From: Macrocystis pyrifera
Taxonomy: Eukaryota > Sar > Phaeophyceae > Laminariales > Laminariaceae
Length of the DNA stretch: 64,000 bases
Assembly (NCBI GenBank): GCA_031763025.1
Contig: JASSKH010000015.1
Span: 13,260,774-13,324,773, forward strand
Reading direction: 5' to 3'
Below are positions 53,265 through 63,797 of this stretch, piece after piece. A model generated the notes under the pieces. It was not told the origin of the DNA and did not search any database. It worked only from the letters and a program-made list of their open reading frames with translations. Both the position numbers and the translations under genes were made by a program. Within the stretch, counting starts at the first letter, position 1, and every line of letters begins with the position of its first letter.

Positions 53265-56200
53265 GGAGGAGGAGGAGGGGGTGGAAGAGGAGGGGGGGCA
53301 GGAAAATGAGGAGGAGAAGGCGGAAGAGGGGGGAGGAGAGCCGGCGAAAACCGCCACCGTGCATAAAAAGGAAGTATGGGGACGCTCGCGCAATATATAT
53401 TCTAGCCAGTTTGGTGAATCTCGGGTGTTGTTTGAGTCGCGAGTATGGGTAGAAGGAGAGTGGCCCGAGTTTTTCGGTTCGTCAGGCGGGGAAGGGGTGC
53501 GAGGGGATGCGGGGCAGGCCGACTTGGAGATGCAGGCACTGACAAGGGCGACCCAAGGGGAGGAGGAGGAAAAAGGGAGGAGGCTGGTGGGAGAGAGAGA
53601 GAAGGAGGAGCGGGAGGAGGAGAGGGAACAGGGAGAGGAGGTGGGGGAGGAAGGGGGGGCGGGCGGGGACGGGGGGGAAGAGGAGGAGGAAGTACAGGGG
53701 GGAGGGAAGGAGAAGGGCGAGGCGGAGGAAGAGGAAGAGACGGAGGAGGAGGGACGAAAGGGAGCGGAAGAGGTAGTTCGGGAAGAAGAGGAGGGGGGAA
53801 TTGGGGGAGGCGAGGCAAAGGGGGGTGAGGAGGAGGAGGAGGAGGAGGGGCTGGAAGGGGTGAAGGAGGTAGTTCAGGAGATGGTTCAAGACGAGGGGGG
53901 GAGCGTGATGGTAGGTGAGGAGATTCAAGAGGCGACGGAGGAGGAGAAGGGACTGGAGGCGGGGGTAGAACAAAAAGAAGGGGGAGAAAATTTACAGCAG
54001 GAGGAAGGGGAGGAAGGCAAGAGGAATGCTGCAGACGCTAAAGACGGCGAAGAGGAGGGCACGGAGATCGGCCAAGACGCGGTAGAACCAGGTCAAGACG
54101 CGGTAGAACCAGACCAAGCCGCGGTCCTCCTAGCCGAGGAGGTGGGTTTTCCGGGGCCAACGGTCGATCCAACCCTCGCGACGAACAAACAAGAACACTT
54201 ATCGACGGAACCACAGGCGTACAGCGGGAATCAGCGGGACGCGAACGAGTTCGGCCTAACCTTTTCAACAGAGGACGGGGTTGTGGGTCAGTCCGACAAC
54301 GCATCCACTTGGTTAGACCAAGACGAGAGCAACAGGCCGGACTTGTTGGAGGCGGAGATCTCGCTAGAAACAGACGCGCCTATCCAAGCGTTTCAAGATG
54401 AGTACGTGCTGATGCAAACGTCCCAAGACTACCGGCGGGCCAAATCTACAGAAGAAGCTCCAGCCGAGTCTGTACAAGAGGACTCGCTGGTCAAAGTTAT
54501 ACAAGAGGATGCGCCGGTCCAAGCATCAGAAGAGGGTGCTCCAGCGCAAGCATCGCAAGAGGGCTCGCCGCCCCAAGTTTCACTAGAGAATGCGCCGGCC
54601 CAAGCATCACAAGAAACGCCAGAAAAGACGACAGAAGAAGCATCACCGGGTCCGGGCTTGAGCCCGGGTTCATCGGGGGAGTCCGCAAGCGCAGGTGGTG
54701 ATGGTGGCGGCGGCGACTCAACGCTCGACCCGAACTTCGAGCGGTTAGGACGCCCGAGGATGCAACCGCTTGTCGGCGAAAACCTCGATGATGACGACGA
54801 TGAGTCCAGCGTTGATGAACCGATGGAGGTGGGCGATCCCCTCCCCTTTCTGACCACCGACCCGGCCGTCGTCCAGTCGACCCTCGAACCCCCTGTCGAG
54901 CCCGAACTAGTCCCAGGATCGGTCTCAGGATCGACCCCAAGTTCGGTCTCAGGGTCGACCCCCGTTTCGGTCTCAGCATCAGTCTCAAGATTGGTCCCAC
55001 GACCGGTCGCAGAATCGGTCCCAGAATCAGTCTCAACAGCGCTCGTTCAGCCTGGCGTCGAACCTGTCCCCCCGTTGGCTATCGAACCTTTGCTACAGCC
55101 GATCGCTGAGCCACCGCTACCGCTGTCACTGCGGCCGAAGCTGCCCCCGATCACGCTGCAGCATAGCTCCTGCGGTGCGATTTCTGCTTGGGCCCCTCCT
55201 CGCGTCACCCCCGCCATCGTGCTTCAGGTAAGGGTGGGTCCAAACATAGCTGTGCTTGATTACCCTCGTTCTGTTTATGTTTTTTTTTCTATGTTCTGTT
55301 GCTTCGGTTAGGTCCCGAAAGAGCTCATAGTGGGGCGTTGCGAGACACAGACACAGGGAAATATGCCTTACATCGGTGCTGCTGGTCCAAACGCACATCC
55401 TGATCCATGTTGCTTGCGTTTTATCCTTACGTCCGGATTGACTCGCCGGAGTAGCGAGTTCAGAAGTGCAAGAAGTTTTTTATCCTCAAGACAATTTTTA
55501 CTTGCCCCCGCCCCCCGATTCCCGATACCCGAAACCCCTGTCAGAGGCGTTTCCCCCTTTTACAACTGCACTCGCACTCTTGGGAGAATACAATTTGACC
55601 GTTTTTTTCAGTGGCTAAAGGACTGAATGTTGCCTAGACCCGAGCACACAGGGATATCCGTGCCGGTTAGACCAGTATCACACACTTCTGTACTATTGGC
55701 CATGTGCCCTAATACGGGGGACCATAGTAAATAGGACCAAATATCGTCTGTAAAAATAGGGAAATGTATAGTTTATTGTGTGTACCGTAGGTCCTATTTA
55801 CTACGGTCCCCCGTAATGGTGTTTGTTCAAATATAAAAAATGATTGCAGTATTGATTTTCTGACAGACGGACGGACGGACACGTTTGGACGTTCGCTTAT
55901 AGACAACCCTGGGTAAAACTTCGGGAAATTCTATAGCGATTTTCACTTACTTCTGGGTTGGATCGCCGGGGTTGCGAGTATAGAACTGCGAGAGGTAACG
56001 GGGGCCTCAAGATATAAATGCACTTGCCCCCCATACATGGAAAAAAAAACGTATCGAGCGCCAAAATGCAGGTTTCTCTATTGTGAGTAGGAACGGTGCT
56101 CCGTATGGAAGGAGATGCGTGTTCAACGGTCAATCCACCAAGACAAGCAACAAATGAGTACGCCCCCCCCCCCCCCCCTACTGCCGAAATCCGAAACGCC

Positions 56201-59200
56201 TACCACACGTGTTCCGGTTATATATAAGCATGGTATGGACCGTGATTTCCTTGTCTATCGATGCTTTATTTTTTTCTCTCCTACAATTTTTCTGGTTTAG
56301 TGTTTGGTCTGCTTTTTCGTATCTAGCACGACAGGCTTTGCAACGACTAATCTGCTTGTTTTGCGATCTGCGATCTCTGCCTCGGTTTGTTCCCACAGAG
56401 AGAGCTTGTACCGGTGTCTCTTTAGGCCGATGAATGGTCACGGACACTGGGTGTGCTAGGCGTCGACGGGTAGTAAGGACGGTTCTATGTGCAGAACGCG
56501 CACGATAAGGTCTCCTCTATCTACATATAGCGGCACGGACACTGGGTGTGCCGGATGTAGATGGGTAGAAAACACCGGTCACTATGCAGATCACACACTA
56601 TATTATTTCCCCTGTCTACCTATATATTGGGTCAAAACATTTGAACGAATGCGCACGCAGTAAAATAGCACGCCATAATATCTTCACTTTTTATTTGCTA
56701 CGAATATTACGAGTAGATTTACCATCCAAGCCAACCATGTTTGGTGTGTGTCAATCATTAAAAAAATGACGGAAGAAACAGCATTGAAGACGCTTACATA
56801 AAATAGCGATATCCCAGACCTATTGTATCAATCGCCTTCAGACGGTGAAGAGCACACACGCTATCTCGCTTGGAAGAACATTATGTCCTCTTGATGGAGA
56901 AAAATCCGTACTCTCGAGGAAATACGAGGGCCGTTTGGGGACTAAATTGCACCAGAATTTTTTACGTTTCCGGAAAAAGTGGTTTACTGCACTCCGTGGT
57001 AACTTCAATTTTACTCACAATCGCTGCCAGGTGGACTATATTCTACCCGAACAGTCGTTATATTCCCACACGGTCCATATATTACGTAGCACATCATAAT
57101 ATTACGGGGGACCATAGTTAATAGGACCTATGTTATACATAAAAACCAATACATTTACTTATTTTTACAAACAATATTTGGTCCTATTAACTATGGTCCC
57201 CCGTGTAATAGCTTCAATTTCGCTCGTACCAATTTCGAATACGAATACCCAAACGAACCTTACACTTTCGGAAAAAATGACATCGCACACTCTCCACAAC
57301 AGCCTAACTTTTGCTGCCCGATCGCTGACAGGTTGTGAGCAAGGACTTCATCCCGCTGGAAGAAAACTTCATCCTCTTGATGGAGAAAAACTCCGTCTTC
57401 TCGAGGGAGAACCTGCTCCTCCTCTGCCTCGACTCCCAGTCGGTGTCGGCGTTCGAAAAACTGGGTATCCCCTGCGCCAGGGTAACCGGCGTGAACGGAC
57501 ACCAACCAATATACAGGATGCGGGTAAAGGTACGGCTACTGTAGATATATACCTTTTCTTTCGGCGTGCTTGAGATAGGGGTACTGTGTTTTTTTTTTTT
57601 GCTGGGGCTTTCTTAACCCCTCTAGAGCTGCACTCCCGTTTTGGGGACAAATCAGTCAGATTCTAAGCAGTTTGACCCCCCCAAAACGGAACTGCAGTAC
57701 AAAAAGGGTTAACCGAGGAAGTCTTCCCAATATCGTCGAGACACCATTATTGCGGAGGACCATAGTAATAGGACCTACGGTAAACTCGAAAACCTATATC
57801 TTCCCCTAATTTTACTAATAATATTTGGTCCTATTTACTATAGTCCCCCGTAATAGTGTTTTTTCATGTTATCCATTGTACACCTAGAGCCGTCGGGATG
57901 AACTTTTTTTTTCTCGAAAGGTGGGTGCTTTGAGTGAGGTGCTCCTATACTACGATGTGTAGCCAGGAGCCCTAGAACAAAGCAGGCGCATCCACCCCTT
58001 TCGCGGCTTGTGTCTAGTAACGAACAATATAACACCTCGAACAGATAGATCATGATCTATCTATCTGATCTATCTGTCTGTCTATGTACTGTAGATGATC
58101 TAGTTCCTCACCTGCCGTTGTGAGAGGTTGTGCAGGATCTATCTATCTGTACAGTACAGATCCACCCCAGGAAACATGTGTTTATAGATGGATCATGCAG
58201 ATTTCCCAAGGGTCCTACCTGGCAACATGAACTAGATCCTACAGATCATATAGATCACAGATCCTACATATCATACAGATCATACAGTTCATACAGATCA
58301 TACAGATCATATAGATCATGCAGATCATACAGATCATGCAGATCATACAGATCATGCAAATCATACAGATCATACAGATAATCTCTGCCCTGAAAGATCT
58401 AGACCGTTCATAGGTGAAAATCGATGACCTTTCCAAGGTGTGAACAATTTGTAGACACGGCCAGCCTGTCACAGAGCTTCACAGGTCGGCGCTTTTGTCA
58501 AGACCCTGCTCTCACGCGGCACAGCACGCATAGTCAGTCCCCCTCGAGGGATCCCGCTATGAGAGAAAACGGAATGCGAGGCACCTCAATCTTCTGCCGG
58601 CGCCATGTTCCCCCACTACTGACTGCAAGGGGCCGACACCCACTCTGACAAGAGGCGTCGGCACCGTATAACCTATATCAGGGACCTCCACTCCCGAATA
58701 CTGACACTGGCGTCCGTTAAAAGTGGCAGCCTACTGTACCCTGGTCCCACGCCGGCCTGACCCCACCGGAACGCGAGCCCTCCAAACTGAACATGGGGTA
58801 AAAAGTAAGCCGCCGGCAGGACCTGCTAAGCGCCCCCGGTCCCACGCAGTTTTATCCGCCAAAGGCAGTAGCGTTAACTGCAACTCTAGAACTGTGCCGG
58901 TACTTGCAACCCAGACGATTACGATTCGCGCTTCGCGCTCTCGTTCTCCAGCGGCTCCTGCGGAGGGCTGATTATGTTCTTTGCGCCACTAGGTGGGAGC
59001 AGGGTGCCGAATGGGATCAGATCTGAGTGAGATCAGGGTGAGGGGGTGTGGGTTGTTCTTTTCTACCCGAATAATGGATGTGGGGGTCTTTTGAGGTTGG
59101 TCCGGCTATGCGTTTCACCATAAAACACTATCTATGAAACACTTAATACACTGAAAACAGCGTGCGGGTTGCAATTACTGCCGCAGTCCCCCACAATCGC

Positions 59201-62200
59201 AATTAGGCGCGCCCTCCGCCAGAGTCGGGCTTTCCACTATTAATAGTACTGGAGAAACGCCACAGCGAGGACGGGAACGAAATCTAAGATGCAGTAGTAT
59301 GCTTTGTGTTTGACCTGTGTGTGTGTTTGTGTGTGTTTTTTTTTAGCGCCCCGGAGAGCGAGAGGAAACCCCTGTCCACACTTATTTCTCAAGTTTTCGA
59401 CCTGTGGTTTTCTTCCCGCAGGCTCGTCTCTCGAAATAGTTTGCGCCCCGGCGAGTTGTTGTTTTTGTTGTTGTTTTGGTGTAGGTTTAAGCAGAGCGGC
59501 GAGTACGCCGACTACAACAAAAAGTCGCCGGCTGCATACTGTAGTAGTCGGCCAGAAGTAAACGAGTTGCTGTTCCTCCTCTTCCGTCTCGGTGTTCGAA
59601 AAACGGAGCACCCTCTGCGTTAGGATAACCGCAGTTAACGGACACACACCACCCGATATACAGCATGCGGTTTAATGCACCCGCTGGTTTGGTTTGTTTC
59701 TTGTGCTTTAGAGAGCTCAGCTGTCGAACTTGGAGTGGTCTTGACGACAATCCCCGATCGAACTCTAACTAATGTAGTAGCAGTAGGTGCTAGAGTAGTA
59801 GCAGTGGGTGCCACCTGTAGTACTAGTACAACACGGGCTGGATTTCACATTATGAGGATTGGCGCTGACATTGCTCGACATTGGCATTGGCATGAGCTTA
59901 CGTTCATCCTGGCATCCTGGCTGTAGCACGCTGGCGTCGTTGATTGATTCTGACATTGTTGACAATGAAAGTACCATTGTTTCATATGTTCCCTCTCACA
60001 ATGTTCCAGCTCAAATATTGATCCTTCCCAACGAATAGAAAAAACAAGAAAGCTCGACAGGAAATCGAACCAAGAAGCTATCGATGTTTTTATTGCTGTT
60101 GCGTTTGCGCTCCGACAGTATGTAGCATGAGCTTCAACACTGACGACTCATAAACATTCATGAACATTATCCGAAAGAAGAAAACTAGGGGAAACAACAA
60201 CAAAAAGCAAACATATTGGCCTGCAGTAGACTGTTGGAATACAATAGCCTATTGCACGGCAGTAGCTTCAACGTTGATCACTCATGAACATTCGTAAACG
60301 CTACCCGAAAGAAGAAAACCTAGGGAAACAATTACAAGAAGCAAACCTATTGAGCTATACAGTAGACTGTCGGACTACAGTAGCTTTAACATTGATCACT
60401 CACAAACATTCCCCGAAAGAAGAAAACCAAGAAAACACATATGTGCGAATTCTTACTCCTTTCTGTACCAACTTCCTGCTTGACCTCTGTCTACTTCAAA
60501 TGCTGTCATTGCTCCTTCATTCTCATTACATTATCCTCTATCCTGTACTCCTATTACGAGGGACCATAGCAAATCGGTCCTGCGGTACACACAAAAACCT
60601 ATATGTTTCCCTATTTTCACTAACAATATGTGGTCATATTTACTACGGTCCCCCGTAATAGGTGCTGGGTTGTCTGCTGGAGAACGGGTATGACGTTCTT
60701 CTGTCCGATAGTGATGCGATCTGGCTCAAAGACCCGATGGAGGACATGAAGATGCACGGATTCGACAGGTAACGTGGTGCGGTACTGGAGCAAATATCTT
60801 CAATCTGTGTGAAAATCGTGCGTGAGTTAAGATAGCGTATTAACTACAGCAGTCTCCACCACCACCACCACCGCCGCCGCCACCAGCAACAAAAACAACA
60901 CCATCACCACCGTCACCACGACCATGACGACCATGACGACCACCACCACCACCACCACCACCACCAGTAACACCGCCAGTAACACCGCCACAAACCGCCA
61001 CAGACCGCCACCACCATCAGTAACACCAACGTCAAGACCACCCCCCCCCCCCCCCCCCCCTATGTTATATACCTGGTATATATATATATATATTGGTTGG
61101 GTTGGCGTCGGTTGGCGACGACGCTGTAAAACACGCTTCTCACTGCGTTAGCTAGACAGCCAGGGTACCTTTTTATTTTATTTATTTTTTGGCGGTTACC
61201 ACGGCTGGCGGTCGAGCTAGATCATTTTTGTGACCTTTACTCCGCACAAGGGGGATGATCGTGTCACGTAGTGTGTATAAGGTGAGGAACCCACGAGGCA
61301 GTTACATAGTGAACCCATTGCTGTCTCTGGAAGTGGCCACACTAGAAAATAAATCAATTCATTGATGCTGTCATCCATATGCAAGAAAACCCGCCTCTAA
61401 AGCGGTTCTTAGTAGGATGCAGCTCACCCTTCATGCGACTCGCCCGCCCAACACCTCACAGCGCTTCGCACTTGGTGCAAGCAACGTCTGCCTGGTCGGT
61501 GAATACTCTACGTGCTCCGTCCCGGCATAATAGGGATGCGAGGGTCTATGGTCATACGACTACGGTCATGCATGATAACGAGTACACCCTCCCCACACAA
61601 TAGGCGGCCAAACTGGATGGGGATAAGGTTAGCAAACAAATTATGTGTAATACATGGAAACAGCGTAATGAGCGCCCAATTGTTGGAGGTGTCTCTATTA
61701 GGAGTACGAACAGTGCTCCGTCTCGAAAGGGATGCGTGGTCAATGGTCAAATGACTATGGCAAGCAACAAATGAGTACGCCCCCCCCCCCCCCCCCCCCC
61801 CCCCGACTAATGAGTACAACCCCCCCCCTGACCACGCTCCGTCTCGAAAGGGGTATGTGGTCAGTGATCGAATGACTAAGGCAAGCCACCAACGAGTATC
61901 CCCCCCGACCACCACCACCAACCACCATCACCCACCACCACTACCACCACCAATATCACCATTACCACCACCACAAGCATCACCATCAACACCAACACCA
62001 ACACCAATATTCCAACCACCGCAACCCCCTCTCCCCTCTCCCCTCCCCCCCCGCCCACCAGAGTATTACCATTCTCATGAAAGAATGACAAAACACGCCA
62101 AAAAAACCCCCTCTTCCCTCTATACCAGGCACGACATGATGATGTCGAGGGGAAGCTTTCCGGAGAGACTGGCAAAAAAATGGGGAGTCACCATGTGCAT

Positions 62201-62314
62201 GGGATTCGCGTTTTTCCGCAGCGGGACTGAGGGGATGAAGGAGTTCCAACACATGTTACAAGCTATTATACGGGAAACGGGGGACGATCAGGTAAACTAG
62301 CTTCTGAGCGGGAG

Positions 62315-62345
<31 letters not shown>

Positions 62346-63181
62346 TTTTTTCACATTCAATGTAGCCGATATGTGTTCTTTCCCCCTCGTTGGCATCAAG
62401 CGCACCCAGTGTCCGTACTGGTCCTTCATCCTAGAGAGATACAAACAGAAAGAATGTACACACATACCGTTTTTTCTACCCCTCCAAATCTTGCGAACAC
62501 CCAGGTGTACGTGCTGTGTTTCTACATGTAAGGATTACCCTGGGCTGGGTAATCGATCGGCCTTTTACCCCTATAGCCCAGCAGGTAATACCTTCACATT
62601 TGGCGTCGATGGCAGGACACGGGTTCGAATCTCACTTCGAACGTTTTTTTTTTTTCATAGAAGCGCTTGCGCGTGCGTCCCTGAACACATACATCTCCCC
62701 GTTTCCCCAGGTATTAAAACGACTCGGGTTAGGTCTGCGTACGGCCGTATAAGGCACCGATGCCCCCAAATATCCCGCCGTTCAGACGGGGGGGGAGAGC
62801 GTTACAAGGATTGACCCTCTGGGCTGGGTAATCGATCAATCTTTTACCCCCCATGAGCTCAGTAGGTAATAACTTCACAGTTCCATTCGAGTTGGTGACG
62901 GCGTCCGGTGTAGCGAATTGTATACCAGCTCTGCCGTCACAAACTGCCAGACAGAGAACAAAATGCTCGCGATCCTGTGCAACGGTAGAGATTGCAATTA
63001 GGGATTTCAGTTAGAGGCTGCAATTAGGGATTGCAATTAGGGGTTGCAATTAGGGGATGTCAATAAGGCGTTTCAATCAGGGGTCTCAATGAGGGGTTTC
63101 GTTGAGAGTGGTTGCACTTTTCAGGCCGAACGTTTGTCGCCGACCGAGCTCCTCTACCATCGCATCAACCACGACGGCTGA
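52485..63181 (+). CDS. PF03407-type nucleotide-diphospho-sugar transferase with long acidic stalk
   Basis: Supported exons are stalk (52933 or earlier to 55227), 57332-57529, 60662-60768 and 62129-62291; possible later exons are 62711-62743 and 63125-63181 (TGA). All supported junctions agree in phase. The catalytic part reads DFIPLEEN...NLLLLCLDSQSVSAFEKLG, ...IYRMRVK-VLGCLLENGYDVL, LSDSDAIWLKDP (the DxD metal/sugar-nucleotide site), SRGSFPERLAKKWGVTMCMG, FAFFRSGT and GDDQ, the ordered signature of PF03407. Upstream, a frame from ATG 52485 gives basic repeats, a Pro run and a Leu-rich segment that could be a type II signal anchor. It is one frame off the stalk frame, and a C6 run near 52878-52883 is a plausible site for an assembly indel. 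Expected role: Golgi-lumen glycosyltransferase making wall or secreted glycans. Donor and acceptor sugars unknown. Confidence 0.8.
52933..55227 (+). CDS. Glycosyltransferase gene: acidic stalk exon
   Basis: 765 codons from ATG 52933, ending at donor CTTCAG/GTAAGG in phase 0. Residues ~80-380 are Glu/Gly-rich, residues ~400-560 mixed acidic with short QEDAPVQAS / QEGSPPQVS repeats (54480-54640), then SGSTPSSVSGSTPVSVS repeats (54910-55050). The last ~40 residues (LPPITLQHSS...PRVTPAIVLQ) lead directly into the catalytic fold. It was tested against an alternative 84-bp intron (55228-55311, acceptor CTTCGGTTAG) into 55312-55626. That also stays in frame but gives no recognisable domain, so it may be an alternative 3' end. 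Confidence 0.7.
55710..55817 (-). mobile_element. MITE-1 copy 21
   Basis: TA-ATACGGGGGACCATAG, reverse core, right end CGGTCCCCCGTAA-T. In glycosyltransferase intron 55228-57331. Confidence 0.9.
56080..56180 (+). mobile_element. LINE-B 3' tail (R type)
   Basis: GTGAGTAGGAACGGTGCTCC, GGAGATGCGTGTTCAACGG, ACAAGCAACAAATGAGTACG, then a C run. Confidence 0.75.
56395..56580 (+). mobile_element. LINE-A terminal module, two partial copies
   Basis: CACGGACACTGGGTGTGCTAGG, CGTCGACGGGTAGTAAGGACG at 56440-56480, and GGCACGGACACTGGGTGTGCC, GATGTAGATGGGTAGAAA at 56531-56572. Confidence 0.6.
56845..57030 (+). pseudogene. Degenerate upstream echo of the 57332-57529 exon
   Basis: CTTGGAAGAACATTATGTCC, TCTTGATGGAGAAAAATCCG and TACTCTCGAGG parallel the exon (LEEHYVLLMEKN against LEENFILLMEKN). 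Only the first part of the exon is matched, and intron-like flank words (TCGCTGCCAGGTGG) follow out of order. Lies before MITE-1 copy 22. Confidence 0.65.
57100..57210 (+). mobile_element. MITE-1 copy 22
   Basis: TA-TTACGGGGGACCATAG, core CTATGTTATACATAAAAACC, right end GGTCCCCCGTGTAA-TA with a 2-bp addition. About 120 bp upstream of the glycosyltransferase exon at 57332. Confidence 0.92.
57332..57529 (+). CDS. Glycosyltransferase gene: first catalytic exon
   Basis: Acceptor ATCGCTGACAG, 198 nt, phase 0 at both ends, donor TAAAG/GTACGG. VVSKDFIPLEENFILLMEKN ... LLLLCLDSQSVSAFEKLGIP ... QPIYRMRVK. Partial degenerate copies of this exon lie upstream (56845-57030) and downstream (59545-59680). 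Confidence 0.85.
57613..57712 (+). mobile_element. MITE-2 copy 7
   Basis: TTAA-CCCCTCTAGAGCTGCAC ... GAACTGCAGTACAAAAAGGG-TTAA. TTAA on both sides. Confidence 0.8.
57748..57855 (+). mobile_element. MITE-1 copy 23
   Basis: TA-TTGCGGAGGACCATAG, diverged core, right end AGTCCCCCGTAA-TA. Confidence 0.9.
58025..58240 (-). repeat. GATC-rich dispersed repeat copy
   Basis: Nearly identical to 18655-18870: CTCGAACAGATAGATCATG, CACCTGCCGTTGTGAGAGG, TGTGCAGGATCTATCTATC, CCCCAGGAAACATG. Confidence 0.75.
58241..58395 (+). repeat. (ATCATACAG)n minisatellite
   Basis: About 15 copies of a 9-10-bp unit following the GATC repeat. Confidence 0.9.
58396..59540. other. Intronic stretch of the glycosyltransferase gene
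   Basis: Lies in intron 57530-60661. Some G+C-rich exon-like DNA at 58450-58970, without splice or domain support. TATTAATA near 59234. Confidence 0.35.
59545..59680 (+). pseudogene. Degenerate downstream echo of the 57332-57529 exon
   Basis: GAGTTGCTGTTCCTCCTCTTCC, CGGTGTTCGAAAAACGGAGC, ACCGCAGTTAACGGACACAC, ATATACAGCATGCGG follow the second half of the exon in order, up to its donor region, but the reading frame is broken. About 2.1 kb downstream. Confidence 0.7.
60552..60660 (+). mobile_element. MITE-1 copy 24, at a splice acceptor
   Basis: TA-TTACGAGGGACCATAG, core CTGCGGTACACACAAAAACC, right end GGTCCCCCGTAA-TA. The next base, G 60661, completes the acceptor AG of the glycosyltransferase DxD exon. 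Confidence 0.93.
60662..60768 (+). CDS. Glycosyltransferase gene: DxD exon, acceptor at a MITE-1 edge
   Basis: 107 nt, VLGCLLENGYDVLLSDSDAI-WLKDPMEDMKMHGFD plus two bases, donor GACAG/GTAACG (phase 2). The acceptor AG is 60660-60661: A from the TA duplication of MITE-1 copy 24 and G from host DNA. The ~30 bases upstream, including the pyrimidine-rich part, are MITE sequence. Confidence 0.9.
60855..61060 (+). repeat. (CCA)n triplets and poly(C)
   Basis: CCACCACCA and AGTAACACCGCC units, then a C run leading into the 840-bp repeat. Confidence 0.85.
61072..61605 (+). mobile_element. Poly(C)-bounded dispersed repeat (840-bp family), copy 2
   Basis: Collinear with 33715-34250, from TTGGGTTGGCGTCGGTTGG to CATGATAACGAGTACACCC. 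In glycosyltransferase intron 60769-62128. Confidence 0.85.
61606..61790 (+). mobile_element. LINE-B 3' UTR with poly-C tail, uninterrupted
   Basis: GGCGGCCAAACTGGATGGGGA, TAAGGTTAGCAAACAAATTA, ATACATGGAAACAGCGTAATG, then the R tail and a long C run. Shows the order that LINE-A disrupts at 10228/13161. A second R-tail piece is at 61845-61900. Confidence 0.8.
61905..62015 (+). repeat. (CCA)n triplet repeat
   Basis: CACCA/CACCAT triplets following the poly(C)-tailed repeats. Confidence 0.85.
62129..62291 (+). CDS. Glycosyltransferase gene: SRGSFP...GDDQ exon
   Basis: Acceptor CTCTATACCAG, 163 nt. Completes Arg, then HDMMMSRGSFPERLAKKWGV, TMCMGFAFFRSGT, MLQAIIRETGDDQ, donor ATCAG/GTAAAC (phase 0). 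The DDQ is the conserved end of the PF03407 core. Confidence 0.9.
62310..62450 (-). mobile_element. (GT)n repeat and reversed LINE-A terminal fragment
   Basis: GT dinucleotides at 62315-62341, then TTCACATTCAATG, CACCCAGTGTCCGTACTGG, CCTAGAGAGATACAAAC: the reverse of the LINE-A terminal module with an AC-type tail. Confidence 0.6.
62545..62650 (+). mobile_element. tRNA-related SINE-3, copy 1
   Basis: TAGCCCAGCAGGTAATACC (A box) and GGGTTCGAATCTC (perfect B box, about 62621-62633) at tRNA-like spacing, followed by a T run. No full cloverleaf was derived, so a SINE or tRNA relic is preferred to a tRNA gene. Confidence 0.6.
62711..62743 (+). CDS. Possible glycosyltransferase microexon
   Basis: Acceptor GTTTCCCCAG, VLKRLGLGLRTA, donor GCC/GTATAA. 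Resembles the residues that follow DDQ in the family (LxRLGL), but the usual Asn is absent. May join 63125-63181. Confidence 0.35.
62815..62935 (+). mobile_element. tRNA-related SINE-3, copy 2, lacking the B box
   Basis: CTGGGCTGGGTAATCGATCA, ATGAGCTCAGTAGGTAATAAC repeats the 62530-62590 start, then diverges before the B box. Confidence 0.5.
62993..63105 (+). repeat. ~16-bp minisatellite (TTGCAATTAGGGA)n
   Basis: Five to six units of GCAATTAGGGATT type ending just before the possible acceptor at 63124. Confidence 0.8.
63125..63181 (+). CDS. Possible glycosyltransferase terminal exon
   Basis: Acceptor TTGCACTTTTCAG, AERLSPTELLYHRINHDG then TGA, in phase with 62711-62743. No family signature, so uncertain. 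Confidence 0.3.
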   Translation, partial: AERLSPTELLYHRINHDG

Positions 63182-63502
63182 GGAAGCTGTTCTACCCGTC
63201 TGTGCAGTAAGCAGCATCGCTAAAATCCGATAGACACACCACCAGGAATATTTCTTCAACGCTTGTTCGTTAGACACCTTGAACCCATGGGGATTCTGAT
63301 TGTGGGTCCGGCTTCTTAGCTCTTACATGTTTTTTTTCTCAATATCGGTTTTGCTCTTTTGGAGTTGCTCAAGCGAGAGGGGACCTCAAGGCGCTAGATT
63401 CCGACGCGTGCTGCGATAGATATGACGCATGTTTTGCCTTTATGAGGCATTTTTCGCCTTATGTGGCAATATTTCTGGCTGACGGGGGAGGGATCTCTTT
63501 GA

Positions 63503-63606
63503 TCCTTTTAACACTGCAGTCCCGTTTGGGGGGAAAAACTACTTCAAATTTGACTGGTTTGTCCACGAAATGGGACTGCACTCCTAACAGTCTCACAAGG
63601 GTTAGA
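63503..63606 (+). mobile_element. MITE-2 copy 8
   Basis: TCCTTTTAACACTGCAGTCCCG ... GGGACTGCACTCCTAAC, then AAGGGTTA. Confidence 0.7.
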
Positions 63607-63797
63607 ACCCAGCATCGTTGGAACCCACTAGCGCTTGAAAAATATTGTTCGTGATGTACCTGTTGTAGGTGTAGAGCTCTTGACATGAGGTGCTACCCCT
63701 ACTTAAGTATAAGGTCAAGGCCTCAGGAAAATCAGGTGCTGTCCCTAAAAGGCAAACACGCGTTTTCCCCTATGATATAATGGCACGGGTCATGACC

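Noticed and set aside
55312-55626. Alternative last exon after the acidic stalk
   Set aside because: In phase and open to a stop, but the peptide has no recognisable domain, while splicing to 57332 reconstitutes the PF03407 fold. Kept only as a possible alternative end.
62545-62650. Functional tRNA gene
   Set aside because: A and B boxes are good, but I could not build a complete acceptor stem and cloverleaf, and a second partial copy follows at 62815. A SINE or relic is likelier.
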